Below are positions 35,919-48,237 of a DNA stretch of 64,000 nucleotides, piece by piece (positions within the stretch are counted from its first letter, which is position 1; the number at the start of each line of letters is the position of its first letter). The position numbers and the translations under genes are program-made. This DNA is from Lunularia cruciata (Eukaryota > Streptophyta > Marchantiopsida > Lunulariales > Lunulariaceae). Under the pieces are notes generated by a model. It did no database searches. It saw nothing but the letters and a program-made list of their open reading frames with translations, and was not told the origin of the DNA. Location: contig OX419757.1 of the NCBI GenBank assembly GCA_948567375.1, positions 67,146,001-67,210,000 of the forward strand, read 5' to 3'.

Positions 35919-36270
35919 TGTAAAAGACAGAGAGCAAGGAGAGAATGAGGAGAATGAAAGATCACATTGGGACACTTGAATGAGTGAAAAATTCCAAATG
36001 CCTAGCATGCTTGAGCTTTGGTATTTATAGGGAGCATACAAGGCTCTTGAGAAGCTTCTCAACAAATTTCCTAGAGCTGCTTTCTTGAAGTGCAAGCCAA
36101 GTTAACCAGGAAGCTTCCTCTTTAAAATCACCACTTAGCATGCACTTTACCCAATACTTAGAGGGTGCCAAGTAGCTTCCTAGATACTTCTAGAATATTC
36201 TTGGCTAATTTGGCCTATTTGCTACTTCATTAGCCTTGACTAACTCATTGGTAAACTCCATTTTGTTACA
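35919..36270 (-). repeat. Element A 5' LTR (352 bp)
   Basis: On the minus strand it runs from TGTAACAAAATGGAGTTTACC to CTTTTACA. It is collinear with the LTRs of B, C and D. It contains a TATA box (TATAAATA, 36,029-36,022), two GAAGCTTC palindromes (36,110-36,117 and 36,051-36,058) and a perfect three-unit heat-shock-type element at 36,188-36,200. It is shorter than the LTRs of C and D because it has fewer palindromic subrepeats. Confidence 0.85.
36188..36200 (-). promoter_or_regulatory. Perfect three-unit heat-shock element in LTR A
   Basis: The plus strand reads TTCTAGAATATTC, which is TTCnnGAAnnTTC with all three units perfect. It lies about 160 bp upstream of the LTR TATA box on the element's sense strand. 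The homologous position in LTR D is also perfect. Heat-shock factors bind this pattern; use here is inferred. Confidence 0.6.
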
Positions 36271-37260
36271 CCAACCATGTTGGTAGTAAAGATAAGCAAG
36301 AGACCATTAGAACAACCACAAAATGAAATGCAACTTGCCAAGGATCCACCAACCTCCTTAAGCTCTCTAAAGATGGATACCCTAGAGATATTGAAAGCAT
36401 CCTCAACATCCACTTGTAGGATGACCCACTTTGGTTAGATATCTAAGAGTCCCTAATGCCTAGCAATATAACCTCACAACCCCAAAGTGTACCTACTCTA
36501 AATTTATGTGTACCAAGGTGCTCTCAAAGTGAGATTGATGGTAAAGGACAATTGTGTAGCTAACCAAGCAAATAAAGGTCTCTCCATGGCAAGAATTTGA
36601 CTAGCACCTAACACCCAACTAACTAACATAGGAATATGTCCCCTTGCTATTGATGTAGCCGCCTAAAACAACACGATAAATCCATTTTAAGGATCATTTG
36701 TCTGAAAGCAATCTCTAAGATGTTCATATGCCATCCCTAACAAGCCTCTTGGGGAGAGGCAAAAGGACTTAGGTTGATCATTTAAGACCTCTAATGGTAC
36801 TCCCCTCTCATGCCATAGGATGTAGTAAGCATAGGGAAGAGATAGTCTCATCAATGGGATCAGCCATAAACAAATGGTGTATTGCTTGTGTTGCTCTACT
36901 AAACTCTTCCTCTTGTCCTACAACATCATAATCAAGTGGAATTTGTAGTATCCTGTGGCAAAACCTATCTCCTAAATGTGCAATCCCAATCTCTAACTTG
37001 GAATCAATGAAATCTAGTAGCCACCTCTCTATGCACCACACGTCCTCCTCTAGCATAACAAAGGCACCATCAAGGAAGTAAGAGGAATAAGAACCATGTT
37101 AACTAATCCAAGAGATCCCATGTCAAATAATGAAGTGGTAGGTGAAAAGCGTGTCTAGCCTCATCATGGAGTGTACAAGATAGCCTATGGAATAGATGTG
37201 GATATGAAAAACTAATCCTAAATAACCCCAAGATACAACCCGCTTGAGAATAATATAAGT
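36271..37260 (-). pseudogene. Minus-strand coding-like relic (unknown)
   Basis: The best open stretch (36,808-37,056, 82 residues) begins MLEEDVWCIERWLLDF and contains EEEFSRATQAIHHLFMADP. Coding-like phrases continue on the same strand with stops toward 36,300. No family is recognised. It abuts the 5' end of element A, so it is the DNA into which A inserted or which recombined with it. Confidence 0.3.
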
Positions 37261-40200
37261 TTGTCCTTTTTCTTCCATAATTTAATCTATAACGTCTAAA
37301 AATGAAAATCAGGTGAAGGTAAAAAATTAATTTCCACTTAGCTCTTATTTACAATATACAATCTAAATCAACTAAAAATAGAGATAAATTAGCTTAAAAT
37401 TAAAACATTAAAAGCATAACATTTCTTTGCATACTATAAAAGGAGTGATACATCATATGCATAAAACATAACAATATGTATAAAATTTTTAGTCTAGAAC
37501 TACAATTCACCAAAAAATTGATCAATAATATTTATTAACCATCAATTTTTTGTAGCTTAAGAGGTAAAAAGCTATTGAATTGACTTCTTGATAACAATAA
37601 AAAAATGAATTTTTGTTTTTTTAATTTTTTGTTTAAAGGACTTCACAAAATTTATTATAAAAAAAACATATGGATAAAATTTAAGGGATGAAAATTTTCA
37701 AATTTACATTTTGAACTATCAAGGTTTTCTATAACACCATCAATTGTCTCAAGATATTCTAAAGTACCTGGTTCTCTATTACATAATAGATTGGAAACTT
37801 CTCTTTCATAACTAAAAGCTATCTTTGATCAATTTACAAGTCAAAATTCTCAATTATTGCTCTCCTATAAGCATAAAATGATAAGCTAGCATATTCATCT
37901 TAGAGATATTCAATATTTGTTCAATGTTTGTATTAACCTCCTAATACCACTCCATTTGGATATAAGATATGAGCAAGGAATCATCTATTTTCATTAGTCT
38001 AGCATATGGTTTTAATATATACTATAAAACAAAAAATTTGAGAACTTGTCACCATCTTTTCTTTAATAAGTTACTTCACTTAATCAAAATAACCAAAATT
38101 CATCCAATGAAATTTTTTCTCTATGTCCATGTCTCTCCTCTCTCTCTTTCATTTGGAGCTTGAATTGGTGGTTGAGTATGATATAATTAAACTTTAGTCT
38201 AATGAAAATAGATGATTTAACTAAGAATTCATGTTCTATGTTTCATCTAGTATCAAAAAATCTAAATTTTAGATAATATCGTACCTTTATAGGATTTATT
38301 AAAATAATCAAGTTGAAATAATTTTCTTGTCTTAAGTGCCTGCTTATATATTTGAAATTTGCTCAATTGAATCGTAGTTGTATCAAACTAAGATAAAACC
38401 ATGACTTCTTTTCTTGAAAATCCCCATATCGGCTAGTGGGAGAAATAGCCTAAGAAGATGTAACTTTTATTTTCTAATAAAAATTTTACAGAATTTTATA
38501 TGTATTGATGATAATAAAAATGACAATAATTCTCAATCTTGTATTGCTCTTTATACTCTTGTAAACAAGGAAAATTCAAGAGTGTGATAAAGATAAGAAC
38601 ACCAACAATATACACTCTAACTTGAAAGTTCTTATTGATGTTGTTAGGAGGAGTAGTGGTTCTTGGCTAAATCTTGCCTATCTATCTATATATTCCTAGA
38701 TTTTTATTTACCTTGAATAAAAGTTTTCAGTGGTGCTCAATCAACTTGGCTCTTTCTTCCATTACTTTCTTGTAATGTATGAAAAGCTACAATTTGCACC
38801 TTCTTCAAGAAAAGGAGCGTAATGACTTAGTGTCAACCAAAACATAGTAAAGTTATAAGAACCTGTTGTTCACTTTGACATACAAGTTGAAAATGAGTAC
38901 ACGATGAAAGAAAGTGTCACAAATGGTAATTCTTCATAATTTCTTGTTTAGCTTCTTGGGCACAAATCACTTTATGAAAATAGAGTAGTATCTCTCTTGT
39001 GCTACACTATGCAAAAGGGAAACCAAAAATCACTTTCTTGATAGATCAACTCCAAATTATTCCTGAAAATGATGGTTCATTCATCATGAAAATCATGTTG
39101 CTTTGCACTTTACTCTTGGGTGAAAGCATGATTGTGTGGATGGTTGTGAACTATTGATCATTGTTAATGCTCCAGTTTTTACTTTGCATCATGATAGTCA
39201 TGAATGCCCCAAAATATCATTAACACCACAAGTGTTGTGTGCACAACAATGGCAATTTCTTCTTCTTGAGTAGTTTCACCACAAAGGTCCTATCACTTTG
39301 ATGACTACGACCATAGTGAATGAATACTTCCAAAAAGATGCAATCTTAAAGGAGTTGTAGATTGATCATATGACCTAGCTTTTTATTATCATGGTACTTC
39401 ACAATGCTCTTAATCTTTTTGAGCCACTCACCACATCACCTTGATTCTTCAGAACCTTGGAGATCCAACACTCTAGACAAGTGCAAATAACTCTACTCAC
39501 TTCAACACTCACATTCTTACTTCAAGTTCCTCACCACTACTCAACCAAGCAAATATACCCATCACACAAATTGCAAAAAATACACATAGAAGATCATAGA
39601 GGCATTGGAGTATAAACTTTGTTGGCCAAGAATTTATTAATTGAATAAATAACCAAATGAACTTGGTTAAAATTAGGCCAAAGCCCTTCGTATTGTTCCT
39701 ACTCTCACATGGAGGAAATCTAATGGCTATGATTTACCTAAAATATTATTATTACATATACATCACTCATTACTAATCTTATATAATTATCTTATTCTTA
39801 TCTTATCTTATCTTATCTTAATTAAGAATTTCTTAGGTGGCAATGCCAGATTAGCTCCTCAATTTGTCTTCAAATTATATTTTTCCTTTGGCTACTGAAT
39901 TGCTAAAATGGGAGCTTAATCCCATTTCACCTCTTATATTTTATGTTTGGTGGTGTCTTCTCACTCTCTTGTTGTATTACATGGTTGCCCTACCCCATTT
40001 CCAAGTCTATTACGAAGTGTATACCAAGAATATTAGCAAAAATACTTTATTTCCCAATTTGAGAATTTAATGGATCTATATCATTTTTGGTAAAATGTAT
40101 GATTGTTAGAGGAAATCTGGTTTTGAAGTAATTACAAAGTGACTAGCAAAACGTAATATACTTATATTGAATTGACTCACATTTTCCACCATCCATGTGG

Positions 40201-41579
40201 ATGAGAAAGGAACTAGAATACAGAATTTGTGCAGAAAGCTAAATATTCTCAAATCCAAATAAAATCCTATGTTCTCCTACAAGAATATAGTAAATCTTTA
40301 AGCAAAGGAACCGTTAATGAACTTATGACTTTTCTTATGAATGTGGGAGAAAGCAAGTTGAAGGTAGATCATGTGTTTTTATTAGCTCCTTCACCATGAA
40401 TTTGATGGTATCAATTTTTGGATCATGAATATGTAGATCAAATGTTTTAGAAATTGTTACAAATTGCCAATTTTGAATTGATTCTTTTTGCATAAGTTCC
40501 ACTTAATTTGAATTTAGAAGAAGTTATAGTTATGTGGAATTTTTGCTCAAACTATATAAAAAGGAAGTTTAAAATTTCATTTCTATATTACTTTCATTTT
40601 CTCACTCTTGGTACCTCTCTTCAATTTCTTATTATTTTCTTGGAGTTTTATTAATTTTAAGTAAATATTTATAAAAATATTTCTTATTTTTGTACTTAAT
40701 CTTGTTCAAAAATTTATCTTTTTTTAACCTATTGCTTTTGATTTTTCTAAATGGTGAAATCTACTTCTCCTTCCTCCTTATTCTATAATAATATGATTAT
40801 CAAGGTGATGCATTCATCTTGAATTGGAGGGGAGGATTTCTAATGGTGCTCTAGCAAATACATCCACCTACTTTTATGAAAATTGGCCTAAGGAATAAAT
40901 ATGATAGTATAGATTTGGATAAGAGTGAAAATTTTCAAAACCCATTGCAACAAGAGATAAAAATAATGATCCATTTTGAAATCATATTATTTGAAAATAA
41001 ATATTGAGGTATTATTTTTAAATATAAGCTACATTATGAAGCTACAAATACAAATTATTGGTTGATAAAATATATCTTTTATGCACTTTAGATATAGTTT
41101 ATTCCTTCATTTAATAATAAAGATACTTAAACACTCAAGCTAAAACTAGCAACCCTCAATATGTAAATATTTAGGTAAATTAGGAAAGAAAAAGCTTTGA
41201 TTGCAATTATAAACACATAAAAAAATATTTTCTAGACATTTAATTATGTTTGATTCAAGACAAGAAAGAACTCAATCATGATTTTAGAATCATAGAGTTT
41301 TTAGTGCATTTTTTTAAATATGAGATGATAAATAGATTATGATTACACTTGAGTTTATAAATAAATAAATAAATATATATATAATTTTGTGTATTGACCA
41401 TTAGAATATATTTAACCATATAAAAATCCATTTTGATATTTTATGAATTGTTGAAGTTGATGATAAACTTTAAGAGTATTTTTAGTCCATTTCTCTCTAG
41501 ATTTATGGTGTATTTATGTAATTTATCTTAGTCTCAATCTTAATGAAACCTTAATCCAAGTAAAAATGACTCAAAAAAG
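37261..41579. other. No gene; very AT-rich DNA
   Basis: Long poly-A/T-rich stretches and short frames only. A (TCTTA)n microsatellite is annotated separately. No element ends or coding relics are recognised. Confidence 0.45.
39798..39823. repeat. (TCTTA)n microsatellite
   Basis: About five uninterrupted copies of TCTTA, with an imperfect ATCTTATTC lead-in just upstream. Confidence 0.85.
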
Positions 41580-41639
41580 ATTTTGAACTAGAAGAGAAGA
41601 GAGATATAATAGTGAACATTAATGGAGTTTAGCAAGATT

Positions 41640-41877
41640 ACCATTATCATGATCTCACCTTTCAAATTGGTGATAAGGTCATGCTCTCCTCTAATAATCT
41701 AATTCTTCCACTTGAAACCCAAGTTTATAAATTTGCTCCTAATTGGATAGGACCCTTTGATGTCACCCAAATCATTTTTCCTATTGCTTATCAACTTGCC
41801 TTGCCTTGCCTTGCCTTGCCTTGCATTGTCACATGCGCATCCACTCTATATTTCATATTTTCAAGTTGAAACCCTTT
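41640..41877 (+). pseudogene. Element D integrase C-terminal region
   Basis: The plus strand reads LTFQIGDKVMLSSNNL, then YKFAPNWIGPFDVTQII, then AYQLALP, the GPF/Y-type module that follows the integrase core in Ty3/gypsy elements. The usual closing phrase (HPVFHVSLLKPF) is recognisable only in another frame (TLYFIFSS plus LKPF). The disruption coincides with an expanded CCTTG repeat at 41,795-41,823. Confidence 0.75.
41788..41823 (+). repeat. (CCTTG)n microsatellite inside the integrase tail
   Basis: About five to six copies of TTGCC occur in register within the coding relic, adding Leu-Pro-Cys-Leu-Ala repeats and changing the frame relative to the downstream HPVFH-like phrase. The microsatellite grew inside former coding sequence. 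Confidence 0.85.
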
Positions 41878-41949
41878 GTTCCTAATCCATCTTTTTTTTT
41901 CTTGTATCTAACATCCTCCTCCTCCTCCCCTCCCTATCAATGACCATGA

Positions 41950-42140
41950 GGAGGTATGAAGTTGATTGTATCCTTGCGTGTCACTACATTCAACGAGGGC
42001 ATTGACAACATACATAGTACAATGTCCTCTAAAAGGGTATCCTCTTCATGATGCCACTTGAGATCCTCTTTCTCACCTCTAGAATGCACAAATGGCCATC
42101 TAGGAGTTTGAAGCTTAATAGTGACGAGGACATCACCAAC
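41950..42140 (+). pseudogene. Element D chromodomain relic
   Basis: Across several frame breaks the plus strand reads YEVDCILACH, then a Y-x-V-L-x-K-G-Y/I-L-type phrase, then a HDAT(W)E-like segment, then LTSRMHKWP, then SDEDI. This is the order of the chromodomain found at the integrase C-terminus of chromoviruses (E-V-x-x-I-L, L-V-K-W-x-G, then T-W-E). The assignment rests on the preserved order and position just before the polypurine tract, and the sequence is badly decayed. Such domains recognise methylated histones and bias insertion toward heterochromatin. Confidence 0.5.
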
Positions 42141-42156
42141 TAGCGATGGGGGAATA

Positions 42157-42663
42157 TGTAACAATGTGGAGTTTACCAATGAGTTAGTCAAGGCTAATGA
42201 AGTAGCAAATAAGCCAAATCAGCCTAGAATATTCTAGAAGTATCAAGAAAGCTACCTAGCACTTTCCAAGTTTTGGGTAACATGCATACCAAGGAGTGAT
42301 TTCTAGGAAGAAGCTTCTTGAGAAGCTTCCTGGCTAACTTAGCTTGCATCTCAAGTAGATAGCTTCTTGGGAAGCTTCCAACTAGCTTAGTTTGCACACC
42401 AAGTAGATGACTTCTAGAAGGAAGCTTCTTGAGAAGCTTCTTGGTTAACTGGCTTGCACTCCAAGAAAATTGGCATTAGGAAAATTGACTTTAGGAAAAT
42501 TGGCTTTAAGAAGCTTCTTGTGAAACTTCTCAAGAACCTTGTATGCTCTCTATAAATACCCAAAGCCCAAGCTCATGCTAGCTATTCAGAGTTTTCACTC
42601 ATTCAAATGTCTTAATGTTATCTTCCATTCTCCTATTTCTCTCCTTTGTGTAAGTCTTTTATA
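42157..42663 (+). repeat. Element D 3' LTR (~507 bp)
   Basis: The LTR starts TGTAACAATGTGGAGTTTACC and ends CTTTTATA (CA of the family changed to TA). It has the longest palindromic subrepeat array of the four LTRs (AAGCTTCTTGAGAAGCTTCC-type units), a TATA box at 42,551-42,558 and a perfect three-unit heat-shock-type element at 42,227-42,239. No clear 5-bp target duplication was found. Confidence 0.8.
42227..42239 (+). promoter_or_regulatory. Perfect three-unit heat-shock element in LTR D
   Basis: The sequence GAATATTCTAGAA is GAAnnTTCnnGAA with all three units perfect. It sits about 310 bp upstream of the LTR TATA box. LTR C keeps two of the three units at the homologous place (62,010-62,022), and LTR B is degraded there. 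Confidence 0.6.
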
Positions 42664-44510
42664 GTTGGTCACAAGAAGGAGTCACCATATTGGAGTCAAT
42701 TGTTAGTACACAACAAGGAGATCCTTTGGGGGAACTTTTGTTTGCCATGGTTCACTTCACAACTCTCTTATTTACTATTTTGGCCATGCTAGGTTGTGTA
42801 TTTCCTTCCTTGGCAAATGATAATAGGTTGTGGTCCCCATAGATCTGATTAGGTAGGCCTTTGATCACTTGACTACCAAGCTACATCTTGTAGGCTTTAG
42901 ACTCAAGGTGTCAAAATGCAGAGTATGGTCTTCTTTATGTATCCCTCCCCACCTTGAGCTTCCAAAGGAGTATGTGACATCTACAAATGGACTACATATT
43001 CTTGGAGTGCCAATAGGACCTGAGGATTTTATCATATGCTTCTTAGACACGGCTCCATAAAAGAATATTCTACATGTAGATGACTTCCTCTATTAGGAGA
43101 TCTGCAAGTGGCATTTGGTATACTCTCCTCTAGTATTACCCATTGATTGACTTACCTTCTCTACATGATTCTCCCTTCTTTGACTTTCCTATCATGTCTG
43201 AGAGCTGTTGGTAGGAGGATTATGGGAGTCTTTGGTCATATCATTTGGCATGTAGAAAATCATCTCTACTGATATTTTGTGGAGTGGTATGCCTATTATC
43301 TATGGCATTATTTATAGCATTTTTGGGTAATTGAGTTCTCTCGGCACCCCTACTTTCTTCCCATTTTGTGCTTATTGATAAGCTAATTTTGGAGACATAT
43401 GTGACCAAGGGATCCTTTTCTCTCCAAGTGTTATAGTGGCAGATGAGAGGTAGTCTATCCCCTCGGAGATAGGAAGACCTTCCATCTTTGCTTCACTACT
43501 GTCAAATTGGACCAAAGGGTTGCAATCTTCCTTGATGGAGCAATAGTATCAATATATGCTACATTCTCTCTTAGTTTACTTGTATATTCCTTGGTCACTA
43601 GAGCACATCTTTGCTCTTGCTTGGACAAGGGTGCAAGCTCTTGGATCCTAGCTTGACCATGCATTAGGGGATTTTGACTTGCACTTGCACTAGCCACCTT
43701 CTTTACAATGATGAGGTTTTGCCTAAGTTTGTTCCACATGTATGTGCCTTTGTTACTCTCTTGTGAGTGTGGTTCTACGCTAGATGCAATAGCGGTCCAT
43801 ATGACATGGTCTCCTTTTGGAGGACAGAGGATAGCTACCCATGATTTCATCAAGGATATAGTGTTTGCTATGGCATGAGAGAGTGGATACCTTGCTTGGA
43901 GAGAGCATTTGTATGTTTTGCAAACAACATGTGTCAAAGTAGACTTATGCTTGGTTTGAGATGATCAGGTGATAGTGGCAAATGTTGCAGTTATATACCT
44001 TATGCGTGATGTAGTTTTGGAGGGAGTGATTACTTATCCTTGGATGGGTGGCAAGCAAAGCAGCGGCACGCAAGGTCTCCAATATAAGGGGTATGTAGGG
44101 AGGTCACTTCTTTGCTCCTCTAGCCTTGGCGTTATATGGAGCAATGGACACAATGTTTGACACATTTTTCAAGGAGTGAACAAGAGCTTATCATATTAGA
44201 CATCAAGGGGTACCACTCTCACTCTCATACTTTGTAGCATACCTTAGACAGTGTGTGTCCATTGCTCTATAGAGAGCATTTGGTGCAATCCATAGGAAAC
44301 TAATCACACTAGGTGATGCTTCTTTGGATGCTCTAGTAGTTTGTAGACCTTACTACTTGCATAGCTCAGATATCTTAGGTGCAATAGGGCAGATTTTTCA
44401 TATCAATACTATTGGGGCCTAGCTCCATTTTACCTCTTTTGTCTCTCCCTTGTATAGCTTGATGGGGTCTTCGCATCCTTCATGTGTTCTACATGGTCGC
44501 CTTTTTCCTA

Positions 44511-44520
<10 letters not shown>
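42664..44520 (+). pseudogene. LINE (non-LTR retrotransposon) relic: reverse transcriptase to 3' tail
   Basis: From 42,668 the plus strand reads SQEGVTILESIVS, then TQQGDPLGELLFAMVHF, the LINE RT motif around Q-G-D-P-L. Next comes a broken A-D-D-like site (ANDNR in place of the expected ADDTH), then VGFRLKVSKCRVWS, then TNGLHILGVPIGPEDF (42,869-43,060). These follow the LINE RT order. Downstream, 43,100-44,160 is decayed and includes a Cys-rich CKQHVSK phrase near 43,915, compatible with a terminal zinc-binding region. The 3' part (44,330-44,510) recurs at 24.1 and 49.2 kb. The active-site Asp pair is lost. It begins directly at the end of LTR D, so D and the LINE share a breakpoint. Confidence 0.65.
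44330..44510 (+). repeat. LINE 3' terminal region
   Basis: This segment is repeated in inverse orientation at 24,084-24,260 and in part at 49,210-49,320. It contains GGGGCCTAGCTCCATTTTACC, then TCTCCCTTGTATAGCTTGATG, then CTACATGGTCGCC. Its place just before a simple (AT)n tract suits the end of a non-LTR element. Confidence 0.6.

Positions 44521-44566
<46 letters not shown>
44521..44566. repeat. (AT)23 microsatellite
   Basis: An uninterrupted AT dinucleotide run of about 46 bases at the end of the LINE relic. It may have grown from the LINE's simple 3' tail. Confidence 0.95.
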
Positions 44567-44568
<2 letters not shown>

Positions 44569-46698
44569 AAAAATAAAAGTGTAAAGTTCTTCAATCTAAA
44601 GTTCTCTTATATGAAAATTTTGAACTATTGTATCATCAACATCCACATTTAAATGGAGTATATACATCAAATCACTTATAAAATATTGTTAGTGAATATT
44701 GGCAAAATCTAAGTTTTGCTTTGAATTTAGGTAAATATTTTATTTCACATGTCATAAGGTGCACAAGGCTAGCTATGGGATCAATAAGGCTAGTTGATAC
44801 CATATTAAAGTCCAAAGTAATATTATTTAAGTGATAAATAGAGTAATTATTGGCATGTGTCTCTCTACCATGACTGGCTGATGAAGGATGACGCTTTGAG
44901 GAGGGTCTTCACTTAGTGCCACATTTATTGATAGAGATTGAAAAGATAAACAGTATAGCACCCTATGTAATGAACTTGTTGGACATTCAACTCCAATTGC
45001 TTTCCATTTCTCCATAAAAGGATGATATTATGCTATACTATGAAAGAAATTGCAAATAAGGAATTGCCAATAATGAATATAAACTTGAGAATTGATGGTC
45101 ATTGACCAAAAATGGTGGAGGAAATGAAAAGTGTAAAGTTCTTCCATTTTATGCAGAATCCTTATTAGCGGTATGACAACCTCTCCCATCAAAGCAAATA
45201 AAAAGCAAGTAAAATCTTTTCTTACCTAATGACCAAATTTCTATACGAAGTATCTAAAGAGCCTTACTTCCAATATAGACCCACCAATCTATAAATAATA
45301 TATATTGGCTATTATCATCCATTAGGAGAATAGGAAAAACATTCTAGTTCAAATATAGGAGGATCATGATAGAAAAAAAAACCAAGAATGGATTTTGGCC
45401 AAGCAAAACACGTAGTACTAAAATGGTTACACATCGAAATCTAGAACTTGAGATGAGTTGTGAAAAGAACTTGAGGAGCGGGGAGAATTTTATGTTGGAG
45501 ACTTGAAGGAGAAAACTTATGAACTCATGAAAGAGACAAGATTGCATTGATAAATATTTATACTTATATCTTATACTTAGATGAGGAATCGGGAGTTCTT
45601 GATGGTCTATATATAGCAAAAGCACTAGAAGAAGGAGTTTGAAAAGACAAATAATAACATGCAATAAGGTATAAGTTGAATGGTGGCAATTCAAATATAA
45701 GGGTAGCTAAAATCAAAGAAGAGATGTAGACAAAAACAAAGGTATGCTAACTGACTTTATGGGATGAGATCCAAAATATCACTCTAGATAGAGGAGCAGA
45801 TTTTTACTACTTATGGCATATATTTTTGGGCTTTTGATGCAAAGTTAAGAACCAAGAAATATCGATGAAGTAGTAAAAATGATTTCTTAGTACTTTTGTT
45901 GAAGGGAAAGAAACACTTGAAGAGAAAATGTACTTTGCAAATATACAAGCTTATGCACAAACAAACATATACCGGTTGAATATTAATATGGAGTTTGGAT
46001 CACACCTTGGCATCATGTTTAGATTGTTGATTTTATCTATTTCTATTTATATTAGCTAGTTTACTACTAATAATACTTAAGAATGATAAGAATATCTCCA
46101 AACTATCAAATTTTATTCTTGCATAAATATATATATTTAATTTATATTAAAATGAAATTTATTAAATGTCCCTTCAAACCATCCTGAATTTCTTATCTTG
46201 ATAAATCAAATATTGGCCAGCCAATTATCCAGAATTAAAAACAATAATAGACAAGAATATACATCTTCAGTGAATAAATGGACATCCATGTTAATAAATC
46301 AACAGAATATTACCACTTTTTGTTTCAGTTGGCTGATTATATCAAATTCTGAAATTAATAATGCTCAAGTTTGATTAACTTCAGGATTGTGAGAAATATT
46401 AACGAATAAAAGAGAACCTCGGGACTCCCCTTCTTACCCAAACCTTTTTGTCCCTCGGATTTTGAAAGAGCTCAATATATAGAAATCCTTAAAGTTATTT
46501 AGTTCAGATTCCGCACGTTCCATGCTTTAAATCAGGTGAAATCTAGCTTTGAAGTGAATGAAAGGGAAACTTTTCGCTGATATCCTGTTCAACATATTCA
46601 TTCGATGATATATCCTGTTCAGCACAATGGGCCTGGGCCCCAGTTCTCTATAAAAGCTATCGAATAATTGTTCATGCCATCAAAGTTCTCCCTAAAAC
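44567..46698. other. Nothing recognised
   Basis: AT-rich, with minus-strand frames at 44,827-45,015 and 45,344-45,694 that show no known motif. Near 46,580-46,625 the phrase ATATCCTGTTCA is repeated. This stretch separates the LINE from the transposase relic. Confidence 0.4.
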
Positions 46699-46979
46699 CT
46701 ATCCAATCCAGTTTACACTCGCTAAAGTCCGCAATTCCACAATAAAGAGAGCTCCCTTGGCCTGATTGAGCTGGTCTAAAGACAGATAGTTGGAAGATTT
46801 CAGCTCACCCATATTAACATCCAGGTTTATAACACTTTCTAGTGAGTTAAGAATTACATCATGCTGACTGACTTCATCCTTGGTCGGAGTAGTTTCTACT
46901 TCATCCTCTTCAGATTCAATGGCATGCTCTTGTAAAAGCACGGCACTCATTGCTTGATCAATTTCTTCAAGAAGAGTGT

Positions 46980-47050
46980 TTTTGAATAGAGTCGAATCAT
47001 CACTATCATCATTCAAACACTCATCACTATCATCATTCAAACACTGTTCA
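46980..47050 (-). repeat. 24-bp tandem duplication in the transposase acidic tail
   Basis: The minus strand encodes CLNDDSDE and then CLNDDSDD, from two adjacent copies of a 24-bp unit. The reading frame is kept across the duplication, so it added eight residues to the acidic tail. Confidence 0.85.
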
Positions 47051-48237
47051 ACCTCACCTTGAGCATCGAGGCCATTAGCACCATTCAAGATGTTGCAGTT
47101 GCTCAACATATGAGAGATTTATTCAATTGTTTTGTTGTTGTTGCAACCAACGTCAACACCATCCCAAAAGCTAGAAATGATATCTACTTTTTTGAAGCAG
47201 TTTTTTAGACTCTCTGCTGTGATTTCATGCCGTGCAACATTTGTGATATTTGCAGCATCCAACAAATGTGGAGGACATCCATAAAAAAACCCTTGTAGTG
47301 CCTCGTTTCAATTTTGAAGCTGCCAATGTCAGTCGATCCTTCAAGCTTTGACGATTATCATGGTAGGCAATGATATCCTTGAGCAACAAATATTTGTATA
47401 GCTTTTTGAGTGTTGCAATGATGTCCATATCCATTGGTTGCTTCCATGAAGTAATGTTGGGTGGGAAGAACACAACGCGAATGCCATTTGTTCGCATGCT
47501 GTTGAGTGACCAAGAGCATTGTCAAGGATCAAAAGAACTTTATGGCCGGTACATTTTTGAACGTAGGGCTCAAACACCTCATCAAACCACTTGTTGAATG
47601 TTGGAATATCAATCCAAGCATTCTTCTACTTAAGATATGGGATTGGCCAAATGTTTCTTGAGATACATACGGGCTCCTTTGCTTTTCCAATCATGGTGAT
47701 AGGGATGTGCTCAATTCCAATGGCATTGCAACAAACAATAATTACAAGCAAAGGACACAATGACACTATGTTCTTTGCTTATTTCTTTCCCCTGATAGTA
47801 GAGAAATCCTCATTTGGCATCAGAACAATATAACGTGGAATGAGTCAAAAGAACAACCCCATTTTTTCCATGTTGTAAACGCATGCTGGGTCATATTGAT
47901 CAATCACGACATATAATTCTTTTGATGCTTTTAGGGTTTCAGGATTGCTCTTATCAACTTCACCACCTTCCCCAAACAAATTGGTGCCAATTAAACCATA
48001 CCGAGGCCGGAATCTCACAAACCATCCCCACGAAGACTTGAACTTATCCTTCACAATCTCCATTACGTCAGCAATTTGCTTTGAGGTAGATGATACTTGG
48101 CGGCAAAGCTAGTGACACCCGACATGCTGCATCAATCCATTCAAAAAGTTTTTTCTCAAGGTCAAGAAACATTGCTTGGGAAATGCAGAATGTAGACTCT
48201 TGAGTGTCTTGATCTACTTTCTGGGTTTGTTCATGAA

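Larger units (their letters stand above)
31640..36270 (-). mobile_element. Element A: Ty3/gypsy copy, 5' LTR to integrase, 3' end missing
   Basis: On the minus strand the order is LTR (36,270-35,919), tRNA primer site (35,918-35,906), gag (to about 34,850), protease, reverse transcriptase, RNase H, integrase zinc region and integrase core, ending near 31,640. The order PR-RT-RH-IN is that of Ty3/gypsy. The C-terminal integrase region, chromodomain and 3' LTR seen in element D are absent, so the copy is 3'-truncated. All reading frames carry stops or shifts. It shares LTR and gag sequence with elements B, C and D. Confidence 0.85.
41580..42663 (+). mobile_element. Element D: 3' end of a Ty3/gypsy chromovirus (integrase tail, chromodomain relic, LTR)
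   Basis: The element runs integrase C-terminal region (41,640-41,870), chromodomain relic (about 41,950-42,140), a purine-rich stretch (GCGATGGGGGAA) directly before the LTR, then the LTR (42,157-42,663). It is 5'-truncated; everything upstream of the integrase tail is missing. The LTR belongs to the same family as those of A, B and C, so D supplies the 3' organisation that A lacks and that B and C do not reach in this window. LINE-derived sequence starts at the LTR's far end. Confidence 0.75.

Noticed and set aside
43455-43937. 160-residue open frame on the minus strand, the longest after the polyketide synthase
   Set aside because: It lies antisense to the LINE relic, shows no recognisable domain, and is better explained as a chance open frame over decayed LINE coding sequence.
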